Source of the DNA: Mycobacterium sp. 852002-51163_SCH5372311
GTDB lineage: Bacteria; Actinomycetota; Actinomycetes; Mycobacteriales; Mycobacteriaceae
Reading direction: 5' to 3'
Assembly (NCBI RefSeq): GCF_001667115.1
Contig: NZ_LZIJ01000186.1
Coordinates: 1 to 42,734 of the forward strand
DNA length: 42,734 nucleotides
Below, one piece after another: positions 31,587 through 39,890 of the stretch. Every line of letters begins with the position of its first letter. Position 1 is the stretch's first letter. Under the pieces are notes generated by a model. The model was given only the letters and a program-made list of their open reading frames with translations. It made no database searches and was not told where the DNA came from. Made by a program: the position numbers and the translations under genes.

Positions 31587-32966
31587 GTGATAGACCAGCG
31601 CGACGTCTCCGACCTTTCCAAGAACATCCGCCGGGGCATGGTCCCCGCCCATATCTACAACGACAAAGAGCTGTTCGCGTTGGAGAAAGAGCGGTTGTTC
31701 AGCCGCGCATGGATCTTCGTGGCGCACGAGTCGGAGATCCCGCAGGACGGCGACTACGTGGTGCGCAGGGTGCTCGACGACTCGTTCATCATCGCGCGGG
31801 ATTCGAATGGACATGTACGTGCAATGTTCAATATGTGCCTGCACCGCGGCATGCAGGTGTGTCGCGCGGAACTGGGCAACGCCTCCAATTTCCGCTGCCC
31901 GTATCACGGGTGGAGCTACCGCAACGACGGCCGGCTCACGGGATTGCCGTTCCACAAAGACGCCTACGGGGGCGACGAAGGATTCGTCAAAAGCGACCAA
32001 ACCCTCTTGCCCGCACCCAATTTGGCCAGTTACAACGGTCTGCTGTTCATCAACCTGGACCGCGACGCGCAGCCGCTCGACGAGTTCCTCGGCGACTTCA
32101 GGTTCTACCTGGACTTCTACACCAAGCAGAGCACCGGCGGCCTCGAGCTGCGCGGCCCGCAGCGCTGGCGAATCAAGGCGAACTGGAAGATCGGCGCCGA
32201 GAACTTCTCCGGCGACATGTACCACACTCCGCACACGCACGCCTCGATCGTCGACATCGGCCTGTTCCGCGAGCCAAAAGCCCAGAAGCGCAAGGACGGT
32301 GCCACCTACTGGGCGCACCGCGGCGGGGGGACCACCTACAAGCTGCCGCCCGGCGGCTTCGACGAGCGGATGCGCTACGTCGGCTACCCCGACGAGATGA
32401 TCCGCCGTATCAAGGACGTCTGGTCGCCACGGCAGCAGCGGGTCGTCGGCGAGGATGGATTCATGATCTCGGCCGCCACCTGCTTCCCGAACCTGAGCTT
32501 CGTACACAACTGGCCCCGGGTTCGGGACGAGCCGCACGACTCCGATCGCGCCGGGGAGAGGGACCAAGAAGTCCTGCCCTTCATCTCGATCCGGCTCTGG
32601 CAGCCGATCAGTGAGAACGAAACCGAGGTCTGCTCGTGGTTCGCCGTGGACTCCTCGGCGCCCGCAGATTTCAAGAAAGACTCGTACAAGGCTTATTTGA
32701 TGTGCTTCGGCTCGACGGGAATGTTCGAGCAGGACGACGTGGAGAACTGGGTGTCGCTGACCACCACCGCCGGCGGCTCCATGGCGCGACGGCTGCTGCT
32801 GAACAGCCGGATGGGCCTGCTGGCCGACGACCGCCCGGTCATCGAGGCGCTGCCGCCAGCGGCCTTCCACGGCCCGGGCCGCGCCCAGGTCGGCTACAAC
32901 GAGTACAACCAGCGGGAGCTGCTCAAAATGTGGGCCGAGCAACTGGAATCCACGGTTCCCCGATGA
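31587..32966 (+). CDS. Aromatic-ring-hydroxylating dioxygenase, alpha (large) subunit; phthalate 3,4-dioxygenase-like candidate
   Basis: The protein has 459 residues from GTG 31587; GGAGGGA lies 9 bp upstream, which favours it over TTG 31578. The Rieske site is MCLHRGMQVC and FRCPYHGWSY (about residues 83-109). The mononuclear iron site is in NWKIGAENFSGDMYHTPHTH (about 197-216, two His ligands and the electron-transfer Asp). The enzyme would add O2 across an aromatic ring to give a cis-dihydrodiol. With the beta subunit, SDR and class II aldolase-like genes downstream, the set resembles actinobacterial pht clusters that yield protocatechuate. Substrate assignment is inference; biphenyl- or PAH-type oxygenases remain possible. 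Confidence 0.85.
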   Translation: MIDQRDVSDLSKNIRRGMVPAHIYNDKELFALEKERLFSRAWIFVAHESEIPQDGDYVVRRVLDDSFIIARDSNGHVRAMFNMCLHRGMQVCRAELGNASNFRCPYHGWSYRNDGRLTGLPFHKDAYGGDEGFVKSDQTLLPAPNLASYNGLLFINLDRDAQPLDEFLGDFRFYLDFYTKQSTGGLELRGPQRWRIKANWKIGAENFSGDMYHTPHTHASIVDIGLFREPKAQKRKDGATYWAHRGGGTTYKLPPGGFDERMRYVGYPDEMIRRIKDVWSPRQQRVVGEDGFMISAATCFPNLSFVHNWPRVRDEPHDSDRAGERDQEVLPFISIRLWQPISENETEVCSWFAVDSSAPADFKKDSYKAYLMCFGSTGMFEQDDVENWVSLTTTAGGSMARRLLLNSRMGLLADDRPVIEALPPAAFHGPGRAQVGYNEYNQRELLKMWAEQLESTVPR

Positions 32967-33514
32967 GCACCAAGCTGCCACGAAAGGCATTGCCTTTCAA
33001 CGATATTAGGCACCTGCAGGCGCATCAGTTCCTGGTGGACGAAGCCTATCTGCTGGATGCCCAGCAGTACCGGCTGTGGCTGGACACGCTGACCTACGAC
33101 ATTCAGTACCTGATGCCGGTTCGCGTCACCACCGCACGCGGTGCCGGCTTCGACACGTTGGCTGGTAGGGAGCCCGGAATGTCCCACTTCGATGAGGACA
33201 AGTATTCGCTGAGCCAGCGGGTCGCGCGGCTGGAAACCGAACATGCCTGGACCGAGGACCCACCGTCGCGTCTGCGCCACTTCATCACCAACGTGCGCTG
33301 TTTCGAATGGGGGGATCCAGGCCATCTCCGAGTCGAATCGGCCGAACTGTTGTTCCGCAGCCGAGGAGATGTCAACGCGAGCGCCCTGGTGTCCTGCGGC
33401 CGTGAGGACCTGCTGCGCTGGTACAACGACACCAAAACGTGGAAACTGGCGCGCCGCGTTATCCACGTCGACGAGTCGGTGTTGCGCATGCAGAATCTGG
33501 CGGTGTTCCTGTGA
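32963..33514 (+). CDS. Aromatic-ring-hydroxylating dioxygenase, beta (small) subunit
   Basis: The protein has 183 residues from ATG 32963, overlapping the alpha-subunit TGA by 4 bp. Motifs of the SnoaL-like beta subunit are EAYLLDAQQYRLWLDTLTYDIQYLMPVR near 30-57, SHFDEDKYSLSQRVARLET near 75 and the terminal RRVIHVDESVLRMQNLAVFL. It is structural in the alpha3beta3 oxygenase. The downstream small gene overlaps its stop by 4 bp. Confidence 0.9.
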   Translation: MSTKLPRKALPFNDIRHLQAHQFLVDEAYLLDAQQYRLWLDTLTYDIQYLMPVRVTTARGAGFDTLAGREPGMSHFDEDKYSLSQRVARLETEHAWTEDPPSRLRHFITNVRCFEWGDPGHLRVESAELLFRSRGDVNASALVSCGREDLLRWYNDTKTWKLARRVIHVDESVLRMQNLAVFL

Positions 33515-33831
33515 ACCCCGAAGTCGCCCGGCTACTGGACGGAGCCGTGGGCGAACCACTCACGGTCGCAAACGAATTCACTGAGGTGGTGGTGCGCCGT
33601 GTCGACACCCGCAACGGGTCACGGCTATTGATCACCTCGCCCAAGTCCGGACAGTGGATTACCCTCGACGCGCTCGAAGTCGAGGCACTGACGTGGCAGA
33701 ACACTCGCACCCTGGCGGCGATGGTGGGCAATTCCTATGCGCCGCTGCTACCTGACGAACCGGACCAGCCCGACGAGCGCGAGCAACCGGACAGGCCCGA
33801 CGGCGATGATGTGGTGGAATCGCAACCATGA
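33511..33831 (+). CDS. Small unassigned protein within the dioxygenase operon
   Basis: The protein has 106 residues from GTG 33511, overlapping both neighbours by 4 bp. Residues 1-75 look folded (EVARLLDGAVGEPLTVANEFTEVVVRRV, WITLDALEVEALTWQ). Residues 80-106 are an acidic, Pro-rich tail (PDQPDEREQPDRPDGDD). I recall similar proteins in mycobacterial dioxygenase operons carrying the name dihydrodiol dehydrogenase, but nothing here supports an enzyme: there is no nucleotide-binding motif. Its tight coupling suggests an accessory role for the oxygenase or dehydrogenase. Confidence 0.7.
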   Translation: MNPEVARLLDGAVGEPLTVANEFTEVVVRRVDTRNGSRLLITSPKSGQWITLDALEVEALTWQNTRTLAAMVGNSYAPLLPDEPDQPDEREQPDRPDGDDVVESQP

Positions 33832-34628
33832 CCGAGTGGCTGCACGGCAAACGGGCGCTGATCGTCGGCGGCGGATCCGGAATCGGCCGCGCCGTCGCAG
33901 ACGCATTTCTCGCCGAGGACGCGAGAATCACTGTGCTGGAACTAGATCGACGCAAGTGCGACATGCTGCGCGAGCAACTGCCCGGAGTGCCGGTGGTCGA
34001 AGGTGATGCCGTCACCCGGCAGGCCAACGAGCAGGCCGTCAACGTCGCGGTGAATACCTATGGGGGCCTGGACACTTTGGTCAACTGCGTCGGCGTGTTC
34101 GATTTCTACAAAGGCATCACCGACATCAACGCCGACGACCTATCAAGCGCGTTCGACGAAATGTTCCGGACCAATGTGCTCAGCCACCTGCAATCCGTCA
34201 AGGCCGCGGTGCCGTGGCTGCGCGCCGGAACCGGACCCTCGATCGTGCTCACCGAGTCAACGTCGTCGTTCTACCCCGGACGCGGTGGCGTGCTGTACGT
34301 GTCGTCGAAGTTCGCCGTCCGTGGGCTGGTGGCCGCGCTGGCGCACGAGCTGGCACCGGGCATCCGCGTCAACGGGGTGGCCCCGGGCGGCACACTGAAC
34401 ACCGACCTGCGGGGCCTTACCAGCCTGGGGATGGACGGTGTCCGCCTCAGCGACACCCCCGACCGGGCCGGCGACCTGGCCGCACGCACACCGCTGAACG
34501 TCGCGATGTCGGCCGAAGACCACGCGTGGAGCTTCGTGTTCCTGGCCTCCGACCGCTCCCATGGGATCACCGGCGAGACCATCCACCCCGACGGCGGATT
34601 TCGCATGGGCCGAGCCAAGTCGACATGA
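33828..34628 (+). CDS. SDR-family cis-dihydrodiol dehydrogenase-like protein
   Basis: The protein has 266 residues from ATG 33828. The NAD-binding motif is GGGSGIG (14-20), the NNAG equivalent is NCVG, and the catalytic Ser, Tyr and Lys are in LTESTSSFYPGRGGVLYVSSK. The overall pattern fits BphB/PhtB-type enzymes, which rearomatise dioxygenase-generated cis-dihydrodiols to catechols with NAD+. It follows the oxygenase genes and overlaps both neighbours by 4 bp. Confidence 0.88.
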   Translation: MTEWLHGKRALIVGGGSGIGRAVADAFLAEDARITVLELDRRKCDMLREQLPGVPVVEGDAVTRQANEQAVNVAVNTYGGLDTLVNCVGVFDFYKGITDINADDLSSAFDEMFRTNVLSHLQSVKAAVPWLRAGTGPSIVLTESTSSFYPGRGGVLYVSSKFAVRGLVAALAHELAPGIRVNGVAPGGTLNTDLRGLTSLGMDGVRLSDTPDRAGDLAARTPLNVAMSAEDHAWSFVFLASDRSHGITGETIHPDGGFRMGRAKST

Positions 34629-35362
34629 CGGCGCCCGAATCATTAGACCAGCAACGGGCTTTGGTGGCGCAGGGCTGCCGGGTCGCCGCGACCCGCGGAC
34701 TGGTCGACGGGATCCTCGGTCACCTCAGCCTGCGAGTCGACGACGACCGCCTGCTCATCCGCTGCCGAAGTGACAGCGACAGCGGGGTGGCTTTCACCCG
34801 GCCCGCCGACATCCGCCTCGTTCGATTCGACGGCAGCCCAGCGGCCGACGGCGAACTCGACGGTTACCGGGTGCCGAATGAGCTGCCCATCCATGTCGAA
34901 ACCATGCTCGCGAATTCGCATCACCGGGCCGTCGCGCATCTGCATCCGCCCGCCGTCGTCGCCGCCGATCTGGCCGGCATCGTGATCCGGCCGATCTACG
35001 GCGCCTACGACATTCCCGGCGCCAGGCTGGCGCGTGTCGGGGTGCCGGTCTACGAACGGGCGGTGCTCATCCGGAACTCGCGGCTGGGCAAGGAAATGGT
35101 GGCCGCCATGCGCGGTGCACCCGTGGTCATCTGCCGCGGGCACGGAATCACCAGCGCCGCAACCACTGTGCAACAGGCGGTGCTGCAGGCGATGAGCGTC
35201 GACGAGCTGGCCCGGATGTCGTTGCGGGTGCGCGCAGCCGGCGGGACCTTGCGTGATATCGACGATGCCGACTGGGAAGACCTGCCCGACCTGGGTTCTG
35301 CGTTCACCGCCGAAGCGGCCTGGCGCCACGAGATCGCCCGACTAACCCGAGCGGACGACTAA
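34625..35362 (+). CDS. Class II aldolase/adducin-family protein; candidate dihydroxyphthalate decarboxylase
   Basis: The protein has 245 residues from ATG 34625. Zinc-binding features are AVAHLHPPAVVAADL (H-x-H) and the third His in CRGHG; the acid residue near NELPIHVETM is also in place. Families of this fold cleave or decarboxylate substrates through a metal-bound enolate. In actinobacterial phthalate pathways the 3,4-dihydroxyphthalate 2-decarboxylase (PhtC) is of this type and gives protocatechuate, which fits the pcaHGB genes nearby. An aldolase acting elsewhere is not excluded. It ends in a 4-bp convergent overlap with the IclR gene. Confidence 0.8.
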   Translation: MTAPESLDQQRALVAQGCRVAATRGLVDGILGHLSLRVDDDRLLIRCRSDSDSGVAFTRPADIRLVRFDGSPAADGELDGYRVPNELPIHVETMLANSHHRAVAHLHPPAVVAADLAGIVIRPIYGAYDIPGARLARVGVPVYERAVLIRNSRLGKEMVAAMRGAPVVICRGHGITSAATTVQQAVLQAMSVDELARMSLRVRAAGGTLRDIDDADWEDLPDLGSAFTAEAAWRHEIARLTRADD

Positions 35363-36156
35363 CCCAATCGGTCGCCGATTTCCTTGGCTGCCTCCACAAG
35401 TGCGGCAACCACGGTGGTGTACTGCGAGCTGTCCAGCCGGTTCTGCGGGGCGGCTGCGTTCAGTGCAAGGCGCAATCCCGGAGCCCGTGTGGGTATCGGA
35501 ACCGCAACCGAGGCAACACCTTCCTCGCTCTCTTCGCGATTGACCGCATAACCGCATTCCCGGATCCGGGACAGCTCGGCCTCCAACTCGGTGCGGTTAC
35601 CGATCGAGCGCGCGGTGACGCGCTCCAGCTTCTCGTACGGAAGTAGTTGCCGCACTTCGGGTTCGGGCAACTGGGCCAGCATGACCTTGCCCGTCGAGGT
35701 GCAGTGCGCCGGCATCGTACGTCCCAGCCGGGAAGCAACGCGAACCGCGGCCGGACCCTCGACCGCCGCGACGAAACGAACGCTGGCGCCGTCGAGCATG
35801 CCGACATGGATCGTTTCGCGCAGACGTTCGCTGAGGCTGCGCATGATCGGCGTGGCGGTCGCCGGAACATCGATGCGGCCGAAGATCGCAAACGCAACGC
35901 TGGTCAGCGCCGGCCCCGGGAGATACGCCTTGGACACCGGGTCTTGGCGGACGAACCCGCGGTAGGTGAGCATCGCCAGTAGCCGGTGCGCAGTGGACGA
36001 CGCCACACCCAGGTAGGCGGTCGCCTCGCTCAACCGGATCTGGGGCTGCTCGCCCAGCAGCAGCAGCAGCTTCAGCGCATTGTCGACGGACTCGATCGGG
36101 TACTGCGGCGCAGGCGAAGCCGGCGCGTTCGAATCCCGCTGCCCCTTCTTCTGCAT
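35359..36156 (-). CDS. IclR-family transcriptional regulator
   Basis: The protein has 265 residues. The N-terminal winged helix spans about 20-80 (SVDNALKLLLLLGEQPQIRLSEATAYLGVASSTAHRLLAMLTYRGFV). An effector domain follows with the family motif AHCTSTGKVMLAQLP and a conserved glycine-rich end. IclR proteins often control aromatic catabolism (PcaR, PhtR). Being convergent with the dioxygenase operon makes it the likely regulator of that operon and perhaps of pcaHGB. Confidence 0.9.
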   Translation of the reverse strand: MQKKGQRDSNAPASPAPQYPIESVDNALKLLLLLGEQPQIRLSEATAYLGVASSTAHRLLAMLTYRGFVRQDPVSKAYLPGPALTSVAFAIFGRIDVPATATPIMRSLSERLRETIHVGMLDGASVRFVAAVEGPAAVRVASRLGRTMPAHCTSTGKVMLAQLPEPEVRQLLPYEKLERVTARSIGNRTELEAELSRIRECGYAVNREESEEGVASVAVPIPTRAPGLRLALNAAAPQNRLDSSQYTTVVAALVEAAKEIGDRLG

Positions 36157-36288
36157 GACCGTGAGGCTACCTTGGCACTTTCTGCCCTGACCGGACCGAG
36201 TTCGCCAAAATCCTCATTGGTGGCGGCGGGTTTCTTATACGGTTCTACGGTCCAAATACGGTCGACTCGTCCAGGGCAAAGGGCATAC

Positions 36289-38130
36289 GTGGTGAATTTC
36301 TTGGTGCTTCCACCGGAGGTCAATTCGGCGCTCATGTTCGGCGGCGCGGGTTCGGACCCGATGCTGGCGGCAGCGGCGGCCTGGGAGGGGCTGGCCGGCG
36401 AGCTAGGTTCGGCAGCCGAGTCGTTCGGTTCGGTGACGTCGGGTTTGGCGGGTGCGGCCTGGCAGGGCCCTGCGGCGGCGGCGATGACGGCCGCGGCGGC
36501 ACCCTACGCAGGGTGGCTCAGCGCCGCGGCAGCGCGGGCCGCGGGGGCAGCCGGGCAGGCCAAAGCAACGGCTGCCGCATACGAGGCGGCGCGGGCGGCA
36601 ACGGTGCATCCGGCGGCGATCGCTGGAAACCGCTCGCAGCTGGTGTCGCTGGTGACGTCGAATCTGTTCGGGCAGAACGCCCCTGCGATCGCGGCCGTCG
36701 AGGGCCTGTACGAGGAGATGTGGGCCCAGGACATCACCGCGATGACCGGCTATCACGCCGGAGCCTCGGCGGCCGCGGCACAGCTGACGTCCTGGCAGCA
36801 GCCGCTGGCGTCGCTGGCGGGCCTGACCAGCAACGGCGCGGGAAACCTGGGCATCGGAAACACCGGCAACGTCAACCTCGGCAGCGGGAACACCGGTGAC
36901 CTGAACCTGGGCAGCGGCAATTACGGCAACACGAACCTGGGCAGCGGTAACCTCGGCAACGGCAACCTGGGCAGCGGCAACTGGGGCAATACCAACGTCG
37001 GCAGCGGGAACGCCGGCAACACCAACGTCGGCAACGGCAACATCGGCAATCTCAACTTCGGCAGCGGAAATGGGCACTCAGACCAGTTCTCCCTGACGTC
37101 CGGTAACGGCAACCTGGGCAGCGGAAACATCGGCGACGGCAACCGGGGCGGCGGTAACTCCGGCAACACCAACGTCGGCAGCGGAAATACCGGTTCCGCC
37201 AACCTCGGCAGCGGCAACATCGGCGATTCCAACGTCGGCTTCGGCAACAAGGGCAATGCCAACTTCGGGTTCGGCAACAACGGCAATAACAACATCGGCT
37301 TCGGCCTCACCGGCGACAACCAGATCGGCATCGGCTCACTGAACTCCGGCCTCGCCAACCTCGGTCTGGGCAACTCCGGCAACAACAACATCGGCTTCTT
37401 CAACTCGGGCGACAACAACGTCGGCTTCTTCAACTCGGGCAACGGAAACTTCGGCTTCGGCAACGCCGGTGCCACCAACACCGGCTTCTGGAACGCTGGC
37501 GCCGTCAACACCGGCTTCGGCATCGGCGGCGATTACAACTTCGGTTTCGGTAACGCCGGCAGCAACAACGTCGGCGCCGGAAACGCGTTCTTCAACAACG
37601 TGGGCTTCTGGAACGCCAGCTCTGGAAACACCGGCATCGGAAACAGCGGTTACTTCGCCGACCTCGCCCCATACGACACCGGCTACGGCACCAACACCGG
37701 CTTCTTCAACTCGGGGTTTTTCAATACCGGCATGTTCAATTCGGGCAGCGTCAACACCGGACTGTTCAACTCGGGCAACTACAACACCGGCTTCGGCAGT
37801 CCGAACACCCCGGTCGGGGCCGTCAACTCCGGTTTCAACAACACCGGCAGCAATCTGTCCGGGTTCAACAACACCGGCAGCGAGAGCTCTGGCTTCAGCA
37901 ACACGACGGACGCCCCCTTCGGCTTCACCTCCGGATTCCACAACTCGGGTGGGCGGGGCAACGTCGGGTTCTACAACACCGGCTTTGCGGACTCAGGTTT
38001 CGGCAACGCCGGTAGCTACAACGCCGGACTGTTCAACTCCGGCAACAACAGTTCGGGTGTGGGGAACTCCGGCAACGGCAGTTCAGGCGGCTTCAACTCC
38101 GGTGACAATCAGTCTGGTTTCTTCAACTAG
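36289..38130 (+). CDS. PPE family protein, MPTR subfamily
   Basis: The protein has about 613 residues from GTG 36289 (GTG 36292 is adjacent), with AAAGGG upstream. The N-terminal PPE domain (about 1-180) starts VNFLVLPPEVNSALMF and contains the WxG-like AAWQGPAAAAM. The rest is asparagine/glycine-rich pentapeptide-like repeats (NxGxGNxG, later NSGFFNTG and NTGFFNSG), the MPTR pattern of slow-growing mycobacteria. Such proteins are exported by type VII (ESX-5-type) secretion, normally with a PE partner; no pe or esx gene is nearby. The 132 bp upstream hold no gene. Confidence 0.93.
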   Translation: MVNFLVLPPEVNSALMFGGAGSDPMLAAAAAWEGLAGELGSAAESFGSVTSGLAGAAWQGPAAAAMTAAAAPYAGWLSAAAARAAGAAGQAKATAAAYEAARAATVHPAAIAGNRSQLVSLVTSNLFGQNAPAIAAVEGLYEEMWAQDITAMTGYHAGASAAAAQLTSWQQPLASLAGLTSNGAGNLGIGNTGNVNLGSGNTGDLNLGSGNYGNTNLGSGNLGNGNLGSGNWGNTNVGSGNAGNTNVGNGNIGNLNFGSGNGHSDQFSLTSGNGNLGSGNIGDGNRGGGNSGNTNVGSGNTGSANLGSGNIGDSNVGFGNKGNANFGFGNNGNNNIGFGLTGDNQIGIGSLNSGLANLGLGNSGNNNIGFFNSGDNNVGFFNSGNGNFGFGNAGATNTGFWNAGAVNTGFGIGGDYNFGFGNAGSNNVGAGNAFFNNVGFWNASSGNTGIGNSGYFADLAPYDTGYGTNTGFFNSGFFNTGMFNSGSVNTGLFNSGNYNTGFGSPNTPVGAVNSGFNNTGSNLSGFNNTGSESSGFSNTTDAPFGFTSGFHNSGGRGNVGFYNTGFADSGFGNAGSYNAGLFNSGNNSSGVGNSGNGSSGGFNSGDNQSGFFN

Positions 38131-39775
38131 TCTGTGCCACTTGGGCTTTCGCCCATCGATAATCCGCCTTGCCCGACGGTGAACGCTGCAGCTTGGCGCA
38201 GAAGACGACCTCTTTGGGCAGTTTGTAGCGTGCGATGTGGCGGGCGGCCTCGGCGACGATGCTGTCGGCGTCGACTTGTGCACCGGGCGCCAACTGGACG
38301 AGTGCAACAACTTCGTTGCCCCACCGCTCGCTCGGGCGACCCGTCACCACCACGTCGGCGACCGCCGGATGCTCGGCGATGGCGGCCTCGACCTCTTCGG
38401 CGAAGATCTTCTCGCCGCCGGAGTTGATGGTGACGGAATCCCTTCCGAGCAACTCGATTTGGCCATCGGCGTGCCAGCGGGCCCGGTCGCCCGGCACCGA
38501 ATGCCGGATACCGTCGATGACGGGGAAAGTCTTCGCGGTCTTCTCGGGGTCGCCGAGGTAGCCCAGCGGAATCAGACCCTGCTGGGCCAGCCAGCCGATC
38601 TCGTCGTCACCGGGCGACAGGATTCTGGTCAAGTCCTCGCTGACCACCACCGCGCCCGGATTCGGCGCGAACCGGCCGCACGAGGTCTGCACACGGTTGG
38701 AAAACCGTCCCATCTGCGCTCCGGATTCCGACGACCCGCCGGTGTCCATGATCGTCAGGTGCGGCAGCAGCTGCAGGAATCGTTGTTTGACCGGTGCGCT
38801 CAGCGCGGCGCCGCCGGTGACAAGGACCATCAGGCCGGACAGGTCGTAGTCGCCGGATTCGAGTTCGTCGACCAGCGGCCGGCCGAAAGCGTCGCCGACG
38901 ATCGAGAGTGAAACCACGCGTTCGCGGCTGGCCAGCGCCCAGACCTCGGCTGGCTCGAGATGAGTGGTCGTGGGTGCCATGACGAACGGCCGTCCGGCGC
39001 ACAGGTTGATGAACGCGGCCCATTGCGCCGCGCCGTGCATCAGCGGAGCGGCGGTCATCGAACCCGGGCCCTCGGGCCGCGAGCGCTCTACGATCTGCTC
39101 CAGGCTGGTCACCATCTCGCTGGTGCCGAACGTCCGCCCGCCCATGGCGTTCATGTAGATGTCGTGCTGGCGCCAGAGCACCGCCTTGGGCAGCCCGGTG
39201 GTGCCGCCGGTGTAGAGCACATACAGGTCGTCGGGCGAAGGAACGACGTCGAGCGTCTCCGGGATCCCCGACATCCCGGACATGGAAGCCAGCAAGTCCT
39301 CGTAGTGCACCGCGCCGGATAGCGGATCATTTCCGGATCCGTCCTCGACATGGATCAGGCGCGGCCGGCGGTCCAGCTGCTGCAGCGCCTCGGCGAGCGT
39401 CGGGGCGAACCGTGCGTGATACATGATCGCGTCGGCATTCGCATTGCCGAGCAGATACACCAGTTCATCGGCGACATACCGGTAGTTGACGTTGAACGGC
39501 GCGACCCGGGCCTGGTATGCGCCCAGCATGGCCTCGAGAAACTCGTTGCAGTTCGCCATGTACAGGCCGAGGTGGGTCTGGCCCGATTCGTAGGGCGCCA
39601 GCTCGGAGCGTTCCCGTCGCGCACCGAAGCCCCACTCGTGTAGCGCGTGGGCGAATCGGCGGGCGCGTTCGGCGGTCTGCGCGAAAGTGAGGCGGCGATC
39701 CCCGAACACGATGCAGTCCCGGTCCGGGTTGGCCGCCGCCACTGCGCCGAAGACCTGCGCGAGATTGAATTCCAT
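38123..39775 (-). CDS. Acyl-CoA synthetase (FadD-type, AMP-forming ligase)
   Basis: The protein has 550 residues from ATG 39775 (MEFNLAQVFG). It activates a carboxylic acid to its CoA thioester through an acyl-AMP. Motifs are the P-loop-like YTGGTTGLPKAVLW, the A5 motif TGGSSESG, and the catalytic Lys near the C-terminus in SPSGKADYRW. Overall it resembles mycobacterial FadD19-type ligases that act on bulky substrates; specificity cannot be read. The reading frame continues upstream through a palindromic repeat, but ATG 39775 is the sensible start. It overlaps the PPE gene 3' end by 8 bp, tail to tail. Confidence 0.88.
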   Translation of the reverse strand: MEFNLAQVFGAVAAANPDRDCIVFGDRRLTFAQTAERARRFAHALHEWGFGARRERSELAPYESGQTHLGLYMANCNEFLEAMLGAYQARVAPFNVNYRYVADELVYLLGNANADAIMYHARFAPTLAEALQQLDRRPRLIHVEDGSGNDPLSGAVHYEDLLASMSGMSGIPETLDVVPSPDDLYVLYTGGTTGLPKAVLWRQHDIYMNAMGGRTFGTSEMVTSLEQIVERSRPEGPGSMTAAPLMHGAAQWAAFINLCAGRPFVMAPTTTHLEPAEVWALASRERVVSLSIVGDAFGRPLVDELESGDYDLSGLMVLVTGGAALSAPVKQRFLQLLPHLTIMDTGGSSESGAQMGRFSNRVQTSCGRFAPNPGAVVVSEDLTRILSPGDDEIGWLAQQGLIPLGYLGDPEKTAKTFPVIDGIRHSVPGDRARWHADGQIELLGRDSVTINSGGEKIFAEEVEAAIAEHPAVADVVVTGRPSERWGNEVVALVQLAPGAQVDADSIVAEAARHIARYKLPKEVVFCAKLQRSPSGKADYRWAKAQVAQTS

Positions 39776-39788
39776 GCGGCAATAGTGC

Positions 39789-39846
39789 CGAGCAGACGCA
39801 AAAGCACGGATATCGGGTCGAAATTGCGTGCCTTTGCGTCTGCTCG
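39789..39846. repeat. 58-bp palindromic repeat, copy 4
   Basis: The arms, 39789-39807 and 39828-39846, are 19 bp with one mismatch; the 20-nt centre is GGATATCGGGTCGAAATTGC. The tips are CGAGCAGACGC and GCGTCTGCTCG. It is located between the divergent fadD and dedA starts, 13 bp from the fadD ATG and 44 bp from the dedA ATG, so it is not in terminator position and would lie in a leader or promoter. Confidence 0.93.
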
Positions 39847-39890
39847 CCATACCAACCGCACATGCAGCTCCGGTCAGGCATTCTGTACGA

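Noticed and set aside
36921..37941. Minus-strand frames with Pro/Leu/Val-rich repeats opposite the PPE gene
   Set aside because: The repeats are the reverse reading of the MPTR repeats; no start signal or family match.
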